Below are positions 1 to 8,747 of a DNA stretch of 64,000 nucleotides, in pieces. The stretch is from assembly GCA_945859605.1 (NCBI GenBank), contig OX243822.1:1675997-1739996 (forward strand), in the 5' to 3' direction. The position numbers and the translations under genes are program-made. Source of the stretch: Lumbricus rubellus. Taxonomy: Eukaryota; Annelida; Clitellata; Crassiclitellata; Lumbricidae. The stretch's first letter is position 1. Every line of letters begins with the position of its first letter. The notes under the pieces were generated by a model. It did no database searches. It was not told the origin of the DNA and saw only the letters and a program-made list of their open reading frames with translations.

Positions 1-40
1 GGGAGTCCATTCCATAGGGACGGACCAATGCATGCTGTCT
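1..40 (+). mobile_element. LINE 3'-region fragment at window edge
   Basis: The block GGGAGTCCATTCCATAGGGA recurs near 26695 and, diverged, near 55670. A similar WNSF-coding block sits near 4345 next to the LINE reverse-transcriptase remnant. I infer it is the end of the LINE coding region or its 3' UTR. The copy is cut by the window edge, so its extent is unknown. Confidence 0.3.
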
Positions 41-230
41 GTCTGTTCCTCTGTGTGTGTGCATCTCTCTGTCTAACTCTCTGTCTCTGTCGCTCTCTCT
101 GTCTCTCTCTATGTGTCTCTGTCTCTCTGTCTGTCTCTATCTGTCTTTCTCTCTGTGCCTGTCTGTGTGCTTGTGTCTGTTTGTATGCTTTTTGTCGCTC
201 TGCGTTTTTATCCGTCTGCTCTAGTAGGCC
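41..230. repeat. CTGT/CTCT microsatellite
   Basis: Imperfect tetranucleotide pyrimidine repeat dominated by CTGT and CTCT. It reads open in frame as a Cys/Leu/Ser run, which is composition only and not a gene. Confidence 0.85.
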
Positions 231-345
231 CTATGGCAGTCATCTTCACGCTGTCGCTTTGAAAACTATGATGGAGCAAATAATAATAACAATAGATCTA
301 ATAATGATAATGATAACTATAATGATAATGATGATGATGATGATG

Positions 346-542
<197 letters not shown>

Positions 543-794
543 TATAAGGATCAGTTTTGTTTATTCAATATACCGGTTGACAGACCACAGCCGGTTTCAC
601 TATACAGTTATCATCTGAGTTATGAAATACGAAGGGTGAACAAGTTATAATTTTTTAGAAACAATTCACAAGAACGGAAGATGTAAAGTCAAATCTGTAG
701 CTAAGCCAGGCGTTTGCTCTGTTTAGGCTACTTTTGCTGCCACCTAGGGACTGAAGGAAATGACAATCCAGAGGTCCTGCTCAGTGATCCCGTT

Positions 795-930
795 AGTGAG
801 CGTCCGTGCGTCCGGGACGCACAAATTTACATGTAGACCCGGACGCACAATAATAAAGGTGGCGCGTCCATGTACGCACCGAAATTGTGGACGGATGCAC
901 AAATAATTATTTAACGATGCGTCCATGGAA
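795..930. other. Cluster of GGACGCAC / GTGCGTCC inverted motifs
   Basis: The octamer-like word GTGCGTCC or its complement occurs about five times in 136 bp, including the palindrome GTGCGTCCGGGACGCAC at about 805-821. It could be a small decayed palindromic element or a binding-site cluster. Nothing coding is apparent here or in the flanks (543-950). Confidence 0.4.
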
Positions 931-952
931 AAATAATGTCAATAATGTTAAC

Positions 953-1125
953 GATAATGATAATAATGATAAGAATTATAGCGATTATTATAATGATAAC
1001 GACAATGATAATAAACGATAACCATATTGATCGCAATGATTACGATAGCGATTATATTGATAGTGATGATAACGGCAATGATAAGAATGATAATAATGAT
1101 AATTAATGAATACAATGATTACGAT
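953..1125. repeat. Degenerate GATAAT/GATTA repeat
   Basis: Imperfect hexamer-like repeats of GATAAT, GATTAC and GATAACG type. Old microsatellite with no coding potential. Confidence 0.7.
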
Positions 1126-1207
1126 GATGATTAATATAAAAAAACACGTGCAATTATAGTCTGTCATTCTTCGCGTTTAGAACTATGTTTGAGGTATCAT
1201 CCCTTTC

Positions 1208-1542
1208 GTTGCTATAGCAACGTCTGCTATTGAATGCAAGCTCATGACCTCAGACGCTTAGCTTGGAATACATATTTTCTGCTCAGATGCACTAATTTTA
1301 TCGTATTGCATTAAAACATTCATAAAGCGCCATAGAAATTCAATAATGAACAATGAATACTGGTCTATGCATGTTGATCTCTGACGTCGATTTGACGTCG
1401 CTGCCATTGGCAACGATTGTGTCAGGCAGGCATTGTTGCCATTGGCAACGATTGTGTTAGGCGGGCACTGTCATTGAACGCTGAATGCGCATTCCTCTAC
1501 TCGAGTCACTAATCATTGTGCAATTGCCGTTGTCATAGTAAC
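1208..1542. promoter_or_regulatory. Cluster of RFX X-box-like motifs
   Basis: GTTGCTATAGCAAC at 1208-1221 and GTTGTCATAGTAAC at 1529-1542 both fit the published X-box consensus GTHNYYATRRNAAC. GTTGCCATTGGCAAC at 1435-1449 is a looser palindrome, with a near-copy (GCTGCCATTGGCAAC) at about 1400-1414. The two inner copies lie in a short tandem duplication of about 35 bp. Two CACGTGA/GTCACGTG-type words lie nearby. Binding is inferred from motif match only. No downstream gene is visible, so these may simply be part of an old repeat. Confidence 0.35.
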
Positions 1543-1559
1543 GTCTGTCACGTGACCCT

Positions 1560-2526
1560 GTTTCAAATAGGTAATTTTACAGGCTTGCTAACCAATGATG
1601 AAATGATTTTTGATTAACATGGATGGCATATTTATGATATAAAAGAACCGGGGCTCTTATACGCGGAACACCTGCGTACGCATGCAGTGTGTCACAAGTA
1701 ATAATATAGCCAGCGACATGTGGCGTCGCGTTTGTCGTACTTTCAAGTAAACAGAAAACTTCTACACGGTAATGATACGACGCATTGAAAGATGGCCAAG
1801 AGCTGGACAGGCGATCAGAACTCTAAAGGACGATTAGATCGTCATCCACGAAGTAGGCTGGGAATAAGCTGCCGTGTCGGTTATATACGGATGCTAGTCT
1901 TGACGATGATTTAGGTACATGTAGAAGTGGCCAGTTTTCGATGAAGGCGGTTCTACCATTGATATATCTCACTACGGTCTAGGTGAGCTGCGCACGTGAC
2001 CTACCAGAAAAAATTATATGTATATCTATATATATATGGTTCTGTCTTGACACGTTTATCTTAGGTGTCTGATCTCTTCACTATTACAGGTCTTATTCAA
2101 TCTGTCTTTATGCTGAATACTAGATTCAGTGAGTCAATAAGTCAGTGTTGACTGTGGTAGAGAAGCTATAATTTGAACGTACGCATATCTAGGGGTCCGT
2201 ATAAAATGTGCGAGTTGTAATCGGGGGGTTGTTCATCATCATTATCATCATCAGCAGCAGCAGCATTGACATCATCATCTATGGTATCAACTTCATTATA
2301 ACTATGATCGTCATCGTCGTTGTCGTTGTACTTGTCATCGTCGTAATCATCATCGTCGTAATCACGTAATTATGTGAATGACCTGAGTCACCTGACCTAC
2401 ATGTGTAGGCCTATACACTAGTCTTGGAAAGTTATTATATGCCTGCATGATAGATGGCTTCAAAACACTCCCTTCGAGTCGTAGAGGTTTAGCCCGTGTC
2501 GGAAGATTAAATAAAATAATTTATCT
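1560..2526. other. No gene seen; minor CAT/CGT simple repeat
   Basis: No convincing ORF, RNA gene or transposon end is visible. The only structure is an imperfect CAT/CGT triplet tract at about 2228-2370. Confidence 0.5.
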
Positions 2527-2668
2527 AATGAATGAATGAATGAATGAATGAATGAATGAATGAATGAATGAATGAATGAATGAATGAATGAATGAATGAA
2601 TGAATGAATGAATGAATGAATGAATGAATGAATGAATGAATGAATGAATGGATGAATGAATGAATATA
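2527..2668. repeat. (AATG)n microsatellite
   Basis: About 35 near-perfect AATG units with one GATG interruption. It follows a short AT-rich segment resembling the GCGCTATATAAAT-type tails that precede AATG tracts elsewhere (48.9 kb). Confidence 0.95.
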
Positions 2669-2707
2669 TTTGTACGTATGCACGAGTACTCGCTATCTGC
2701 GCCCCTT

Positions 2708-2795
2708 CAATATTTTGACTCAAAAGCGCTCCCGCCTACAGCGCGGACACTGAATCGGAGTTTCACGCCGAAGCGCATGAGGACTATGATCGATT
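2708..2795 (-). mobile_element. SINE-1 3' half fragment
   Basis: Reads on the minus strand as the block CTTCGGCGTGAAACTCCGAT, then CAGTGTCCGCGCTGTAGGCGGGAGCGC. This is the 3' half of the SINE seen complete at 33907-34110. The tRNA-like head and the final tail are missing. Confidence 0.65.
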
Positions 2796-2827
2796 AGGAA
2801 TTGAGGTATGAAAAACAGAATTTACTA

Positions 2828-2885
2828 TGGGCTCTAAGAAAGACTGGGGGTTGAAACCCAAACCCCGCGGAAATTCTCACCCTGG
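2828..2885. repeat. Interspersed repeat fragment (paired with 36528-36572)
   Basis: Contains AAGAAAGACTGGGGGTTGAA and AATTCTCACCCTG. Both words recur in the same order at 36528-36572. The inner GGTTG..CAACC can pair. The family is not recognised. Confidence 0.55.
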
Positions 2886-2889
2886 TTAA

Positions 2890-3590
2890 ACTTTCATAAT
2901 GGCGTTGTGAAACGTTGAAGAAAATATAAAGCGGATAGCCAATGAATGAGTTGCATTGAAATATTATTGTAAAAGTGATTGGAATCTAGTATTTATGCAG
3001 CGCCAACTCTGAGCAGCTTACGGCCAATCAGAAACGTTTATTAATTATTCGTGACGATATCTACAGGTGCATGGATCACCTTGCTTAATTATTGTCACAA
3101 GTATACTTACGTGTAACAGAAGAGATGTCTTCTGATTACATCAGATTCTTCTATGTCGTTTTCAATATTTAAACAGATGAAACAAAAGAGCGGTTGTCCT
3201 TTCGTGAAGCAAGTCACATAGCCAACTTAATTGGTCTCAATCCTCTAGGACACTTTCATTCAGATGGTCCTGCTTACACAACGGTGGCTGCCAACATATA
3301 TGGCTATCGCTTTAGCCATAAGTGATGTTTTATAGGTCTGCATCTAAGAGAGACCACTTTTGATAATAATTATATAATCACATGGCAATGAGTGGCTATG
3401 GCTTTTGATGAAAACAACGCGGTCGCTCTCCATACGAAGTTTCCCGCCTTAGTCATCAGTGGGTCGGATGTTTCTGCCCCTTACCAGCGGCGATCAGGTT
3501 ACACGATAATCACTTTCTCTTACGGTAAATCGTCTAATTTCTTAGACAATATCAATAAAATCTGTCTCTCTGAACCTCAAATTCTCAAAA
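2890..3590. other. No feature recognised
   Basis: Unique-looking AT-rich sequence. The short open frame at 3392-3598 has no recognisable domain or codon signal. Confidence 0.4.
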
Positions 3591-3593
3591 TTG

Positions 3594-4075
3594 TGTGAGT
3601 AAGTAAGTAAGCATCTGCTGAATTGTACACTTGACGTGTGTCATTCAAGAGTCGAAACATCAAGGATTAAGAGTTGATGGATTGAAAAAGTGATAAAGAT
3701 GAAATAAGTGTAGGATTTTACAAATGCAAAGTTGCTGGAGTCCAGAAATTGTGTAGGTAAGTAAGTAAGTGTCTGATGAATTGTACACTTGACGTGTGTC
3801 ATTCAAGAGTCGAAACATCAAGGATTAAGAGTTGATGGATTGAAAAAGTGATAAAGATGAAATAAGTGTAGGATTTTACAAATGCAAAGTTGCTGGAGTC
3901 CAGAAATTGTGTAGGTAAGTAAGTAAGTGTCTGATGAATTGTAAACTTGTGCCATTCAAAAGTCGAAACATGCAAGAATTATGAGTTGAATGTGCACTTG
4001 TGAGGAAATGGGAAATAAGAAATAAGTGCAGGATGCTGCAAGTGAAAATTTGTTGGAGTGCAGAAATTATGTGAG
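3594..4075. repeat. 158-bp tandem repeat, three copies
   Basis: Units start at about 3594, 3751 and 3909. Each opens with GTAAGTAAGTAAG and closes with GGAGTCCAGAAATTGTGTAG. The first two are almost identical, and the third is diverged with small indels. Each unit ends in a splice-donor-like (GTAAG)n string, but no exon reading is supported. Confidence 0.85.
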
Positions 4076-4131
4076 TAAGTATGTATGCTTCCACCGTCAT
4101 AGCCGTTCCCACTATCTGTCGGTTTAACACA

Positions 4132-4816
4132 TATGCCAGAGGATATGTCTATACAGTTCATTCATTCATTCATTCATTCATTCATTCGGACATAAATATA
4201 TATATATATTTATATAGCGCTCTTTCAATTACAAAAACTACTCAGAGGCGCTCCCGACTCCAGAGCGCCCAAAAAGAACAGTTTTAAGTTTAGTAAGTAA
4301 CGATCGTAGTAGAGTTCCAGGGTGTAGGCGCAGCTCAAAAGGAATTCCATTCCAGACCATTCATGGTAGCAGTACGAGCAAAATGAAACAAGAGGACTCC
4401 CTTATCAGCAGAGCGTAGCTGACGACATCCTTGGATACCCAATGTAAGGCTGCATAGCTCTCGGAGATAAATTGAGGCAAGGCCCTGACAACATCGCCAT
4501 ACAAATGCAGCTATCCTGAGCTCAATACGCTGGCGAATATGGAGCCAGTGAAGTAACGGCACCTCAAGCATGTAGTTTGAGACATGACCATATTTAGGGA
4601 TTTGTCCAATTAGGCGCGCAGCAGAGCGCAACACCCGGTCAAGACAAGTCAATTTGGTGGATGGGAGGCCAATGTAGAGCGAGGAGCAATAGTCAATGCG
4701 AGCTGTAACAAAGGAATGCACTAGAGTAAGAGTAGCAGCAGACGTAAGAGAACGGATGACAGTGCGAAGCTGGCGCAGCTGATAATTTAGCAGTCTCGAG
4801 CAAGACAGTTATACAT
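4132..4816 (-). mobile_element. 5'-truncated CR1/L2-like LINE with (AATG)n tail
   Basis: Minus-strand element. It carries the C-terminal reverse-transcriptase region (4335-4815), then a 3' region with GGGAGCGCCTCTGAGTAG, GCGCTATATAAAT and an (AATG) tract (about 4155-4187 as ATTC on +). The 20-bp word CTATCTGTCGGTTTAACACA occurs at 4112-4131 and again at 4817-4836 in direct orientation, abutting the 5' truncation point. It is the likely target-site duplication. On the 3' side about 25 extra bases separate the microsatellite from the repeat. The 3' block is shared with SINE-1. Confidence 0.75.
4335..4815 (-). pseudogene. LINE reverse transcriptase, C-terminal fragment
   Basis: The open frame reads LLNYQLRQLRTVIRSLTSAA, then HSFVTARIDYCSSLYIGLPS, then a VLRSAARLI / HWLHIRQRIELRIAAFVW block, and ends WNSF-stop. 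The order 'NYQLRQLR .. LVHAFVTSRLDYCNSL .. LQRVQNAAARL .. LHWLPV..RI.FK' is typical of the region after the catalytic core in CR1/L2/Jockey-like LINEs, which recognise and copy LINE RNA at the target. The YADD catalytic part is absent because of 5' truncation. There is no frameshift in the retained part, so the insertion is fairly young. Confidence 0.8.
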
Positions 4817-5096
4817 CTATCTGTCGGTTTAACACACACCCTATGCACCGCTTCGGGGGTCAAGGAGTGAATAAGATTCGGTCCCGTGACATCGCTTTTT
4901 GAGCGCAGTGAAAATCTCGATATTACGATTAGAAAATCTAATTTTGATCACTACTTGGTCAGCTGCTGCTAACTTTGATTCTAAACGATTAGCAAATTTC
5001 AGTAGCTAGCAATTCAATTCTGTGTATATACACGTGTGTATTTGGTCATGTGTATCTCTGGTGTTTGTGCATGTACGTGTACGTCGTGCATGTTCA

Positions 5097-5175
5097 TGCA
5101 TCATCATCGTCGTCGTCGTCGTCGTCGTCATCATCATCATCATCATCATCGTCGTCGTCGTCGTCGTCGTCGTCG

Positions 5176-5259
<84 letters not shown>
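5097..5259. repeat. Compound (CGT)n/(CAT)n microsatellite
   Basis: Sharp alternating blocks: CGT, then CAT, then CGT, then about 28 CAT units ending near 5258. All forward frames are open (poly-Ser, poly-His/Arg, poly-Ile/Val), which explains the long spurious ORFs here. Confidence 0.95.
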
Positions 5260-5958
5260 CATTTTAAGCGTCTGTTACGTGCACATGCAGTGAAAATGTG
5301 ATATTTATACTAATTATTGTCGTTTGCTGTTGGTCTTTCAACTGTTTCTTTTCTTTTCTTTTTTGCTGTTTTCTATTTAATTGTGTGTTAAACTTCTCCC
5401 TTCATGCACCGTTATTAACACCCACCCATACTTAACTCTTCCACCTTGTCACTAAACCTGATAAGGATCACTTACACATCATCTTTGCTATGAATAATCA
5501 CTCACTTAGGGTCCCTACCTAGCGGGATCTTCCCTTCTGGGGTTCCTATTGTTTCCCTACTTTTCTAACTTTCTTAACCCTCAATGGGTCCTTGGGGTGC
5601 AATTGCACCCCAAGGCCGTTTATATGGCTACTCACGTGTTATTATTAAAATTTAAGCAGTTATCTTCTAGGACATTGTAAGTGTACCATTTCTTCCTATA
5701 GTCATGCATGAAACGATAAAAAAAAGAGTTGAGGTCAATTTTTGCCAGGACAGGTTCATCGGGGGTGCAATTGCACCCCAAAATTATAACGTTGATATTA
5801 TGAACAAATTCAGGCAATTGCTGCTAATTAGGCCTACTGCAATAATTATCTACGTTATTTTCAATTATGTTAGAACATTCCTGATATTAGTTGGGCCTTT
5901 TTAGAAGTCAGACATTTTGTTTTGCTTACATTTCAAGTATTAGAAAATAAATGACACG

Positions 5959-7031
5959 ATGGCTCTTCCAATGATTATGGAAGAGGATACAGAAGTTGAT
6001 GAAGACAGTGTAGCTGAAGGTGATGCCGATGATAGTGAAGATGGAGATTATTTGCCTGAGGTTGGTACTGCCTCTGATATCGAAGATCATGTGTCCGAGG
6101 ACAGGGGCGGATCCAGGGGGGGCCAATCCGGCCATGGCCCCCCATTTAAAAATCCCATGTATCGTGGCCCCCCCCCCCCCATTTGGTTTCAGTGGCTGTT
6201 GAAATGGTATGATTTTTCCAAGAATTTGGCCGGACGACTAAAAAAAAAAAAAAAAAAAAGAAGGTCGTCAACTTTTTTGGCGGATGAAATGATATGATTT
6301 TCCCGAAAATTTGGCAGATGACTAAAAAAAAAAAAAAAAAGGTCGTCAACTTTTTTGCCAGATACGAAAGAAAAATTTTCCAGACCCAAGGCCTAGAATT
6401 TTTCCCGGACCCAGCACCAAGATTTTTTGCCCCCCCCCCGTCCAAAGTTTCTGTATCCGCCCTTGTCCGAGGAATCCGAGGAATCAGAAGATGTCAGTGC
6501 GTCTGACGAAGAGCGGGTAAACAAAAACCAGAGATCATCCTTCATTACAATGCAACTAAGAGCGGTGTAGATAACATGGATCATTTGGCTTGCATCTAAT
6601 CATGTAAACGAAAGATCAAGAGGTGGCCAATGGTCCTATTCTTCAACATGCTTGACACAGCTGCCATTGCCAGTTTCGTGATCTGGATGTGCAATAACCC
6701 TGACTGGAATAAGTCGTCCAAAGCGATACGCCGTCGCCAATTCATCATCAGTCTCGGGGAATCTCTTGCCGAGCCACTTATAAGAAGACGTTTGGACAAG
6801 CCAGCCCTGCTCAGAAGACCGATCATGGACGCAATCCAACTTATAGAACTGGACTCTGGAGAATTCGAAGCAGGAACTGAGAAACCAGCTAAAGTGAAGA
6901 AGACACAGGGACGTTGTCATCTGTGCCCGCGCGAGTGTGACAAGAAGACGCGCAAATTCTGCGATAAGTGCTTTAGGCCTACGTGTCCGGCACACTCTGT
7001 CAATAATTTACTGTGTGACAAATGTATGTAA
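5959..7031 (+). pseudogene. piggyBac-type transposase remnant (acidic N-terminus + C-terminal domain)
   Basis: The N-terminal part starts at 5959 with an Asp/Glu-rich stretch (MALPMIMEEDTEVDEDSVAE...). It is interrupted by the MITE at 6102, and the same acidic tract resumes at about 6466 (EESEESEDVSASDEE). At about 6530 the frame jumps to HYNATKSGVDNMDHL, the NATKGGVD.MD region that holds the third catalytic Asp of piggyBac transposases. Then come KRWPMVLFFNML and the Cys-rich tail (CHLCPRECDKKTRKFCDKC), a zinc-binding domain. Most of the DDD core is therefore missing. A TAA stop follows HLACI. The gene is dead. Confidence 0.88.
6102..6465 (+). mobile_element. hAT-type MITE, family A, nested in piggyBac
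   Basis: A 364-bp element with ends CAGGGGCGGATCCAG and (complement of right end) CAAGGGCGGATACAG. It is flanked by the exact 8-bp duplication TCCGAGGA at 6094-6101 and 6466-6473. Eight-bp duplications and CAGGGGCGG-type ends point to the hAT superfamily. The interior has G/C homopolymers and a repeated segment with A/T runs (..GTCGTCAACTTTTTTGGCG..). It is non-coding. Sister copies: 13018-13413 and 60188-60431. Confidence 0.93.
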
Positions 7032-7084
7032 CTGAACGATTTAGATATGTCACTTGTTAACTGGTGTAATATGTTGGCCGTTTC

Positions 7085-7170
7085 TTACCATCCACTAGAC
7101 CAGCGCAGAGAGCGCCTCTGAAGGGGCGCTATAGAAATGTGTTGAATAACTAAATAAATAAATAAAACAT
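7085..7170 (+). mobile_element. LINE/SINE 3' tail fragment with (AAAT)n
   Basis: Contains GAGCGCCTCTGAAGGGGCGC, then TATAGAAATGTGTTGAATAACT and AAAT repeats. This is the common 3' tail shared by the LINE at 4.1 kb and SINE-1. It is nested inside the piggyBac element. Confidence 0.6.
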
Positions 7171-7320
7171 TGAACAGTATGTTTATATAAAATACATGGT
7201 ATTCGATTACAGGTAGACAGAGTGTATCGTTGATTTATATTCTCAAACACTTAGGGGGTGCATTTGCACCCCAAGGACCTGGAACGTAACTTTCCGACAA
7301 GGACCCATTGAGGGTTAATC

Positions 7321-7425
7321 GTAAACTCCAGATTTTTAAAGCGCCTCTAGAAAGCCAAGCGCGGGGCACCGGCTTATTCACGAGCGCTGCGTTGAGTCAA
7401 AAGGGTTGTCCGTAAGAGTAGTCCA
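7321..7425 (-). mobile_element. Tail-2 family repeat fragment
   Basis: On the minus strand it reads CTCGTGAATAAGCCGGTGCC, then CCGCGCTTGGCTTTCTAGAGGCGCTTTAAAAATCTGGAGTTTACG. Related copies lie at about 22105-22145, 22340-22400, 52205-52317, 54793-54845 and 62855-62927. It probably represents the 3' end of a second LINE or SINE family. Confidence 0.55.
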
Positions 7426-7683
7426 TGGTGGTCCGGCATCTTAGCGCTCACTCCTACTATTAAACAATATGTACACGGCATATAGCGTGTAATTGATGTT
7501 ATTTTTTGAGATCAATAAAAACTTGAAACTTGAAACTTCTCATTATACTCTCTGAATTTTATTTGTACGGCCAACCGGCTAGAACTTCAGAAACGGGAAA
7601 CATAAAAGAGGAAATACATCGATTGTCTGGAGAATTAACCTCAACATTTTTTTGTGTCACATGGGAACACTACTGTAACAGAG

Positions 7684-7979
7684 TCAGACGAGTTGGTTGC
7701 GTCTCATGTACTCGGCGCAAGCGCGCTCCAGGCTGCTCATCTCCAGAACGCGAGCAGCATTACGCAGATTGCGTACGTTCGCGTCGGTTATAGTAACCGT
7801 GCTCTGGTACATCAGGTCAATGACCGAGGAAAATGTATCCGGCTCTATGTCTGGTAGGTCTAAAGTTGTTACACTTGAGCCGACCAGACGTCGCGACATG
7901 TAGGGTGAAGAGAGAATCAGGACAAGTCGATGCGCGGGGATTTCTCTTCGCTGGATGCGTCCGACTCGAAGGTTTATGT
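7684..7979 (-). CDS. BTB/POZ domain exon (partial gene)
   Basis: A terminal-looking coding exon of 97 residues. A strong acceptor (CCATTTTTTTCGCAG) precedes it at 7980-7994, and it opens with two bases completing an Asp codon. It reads DINLRVGRIQRREIPAHRLV, LILSSPYMSRRL, LDLPDIEPDTFSSVIDLMYQ, STVTITDANVRNLRNAARVL, and ends RRNQLV-TGA. This matches the BTB/POZ pattern (D..L.VG...F.AHR.VL...S.YF; LP.I....F..LL..MY...V.I; L...A..L....L...C..Y). BTB domains mediate dimerisation and often Cullin-3 binding. No BACK or Kelch part follows, and the upstream exon is not identified. It may be a short BTB protein, a last exon, or a decayed copy, but the frame is intact. Confidence 0.72.
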
Positions 7980-8019
7980 CTGCGAAAAAAATGGCGGCAA
8001 TACCCTGAGCCACCGCGTC

Positions 8020-8747
8020 CGAGCGAAACGTCTCCTAAAACACGAAGTAATGCATACGATCATAGACACAGTGCTGTAAAACTTTGTGTCATAGATCTGT
8101 CTGTCTATCCGCCTCGGTCTTTGTATTTGTGTCTATCTTTATGTCGATCTTCCTGTCTAACTGTCGGCACGTCGTGTCTATGCATATATTTAAGCATTCA
8201 TTTATTTATTTATTCTTCAAACCGACAAAATAATGCGCAGTAAGATTTCACGACATAGTATTGTAGCAGTTCGTAACAAGTTTAACAGGAGTCGAATTGA
8301 ACTTATGGCAGCCTGCAAGTCGCTCATCTGGCACACCTTTTATTCTATCAGACCTAGCGTTTGGAAGGCTGGGTTAGCGGCATGAATCTAGCGCGTATCG
8401 GACCAGCGTCCTTCTGATCATAGTGCCTAAGTCTTATCAATCAGCCAATTTCCTGTCTGTGGGAAGATGAGTGGCTATTCGACCCCATTATGCAGAGTCT
8501 GAGAAGAAAAAGTCGCTGGCACTTCATACGTATGGCTGCCTGATGGGACTGTTCTCATCTTCTGCTCTGGTAATTTAGGAGAGTTACATGTAAGTAAGGT
8601 TGAGTACTGTTTATAATTATAACTATCGCTGGTCTTTCCCTTGCGACTGACTAGCAGCGATTCCAATTCGCTTTTTTATGTGACTTTGCGCGCGTTGTAA
8701 ATGTTTGTAATTATGATAATAATATGATTCTTACCGAAGCGGTAGCC
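8020..8747. other. No gene seen
   Basis: The region upstream of the BTB exon shows no clear partner exon. It contains a short CTGT/CTTT tract at 8095-8160 and otherwise unique sequence. Confidence 0.4.

Larger units (their letters stand above)
5578..7314 (+). mobile_element. piggyBac-like DNA transposon, internally deleted, with nested insertions
   Basis: TTAA at 5574-5577 and 7315-7318 flank a 1737-bp element. Its ends are perfect 17-bp inverted repeats, CCCTCAATGGGTCCTTG on the left and its complement on the right. TTAA duplication is the hallmark of piggyBac. The subterminal palindrome GGGGTGCAATTGCACCCC occurs at about 5594-5611 and 5763-5780, with a one-base variant at about 7256-7273. 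Inside are transposase remnants (5959-7031), a hAT-type MITE (6102-6465) and a LINE/SINE tail (7085-7170). Confidence 0.92.
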
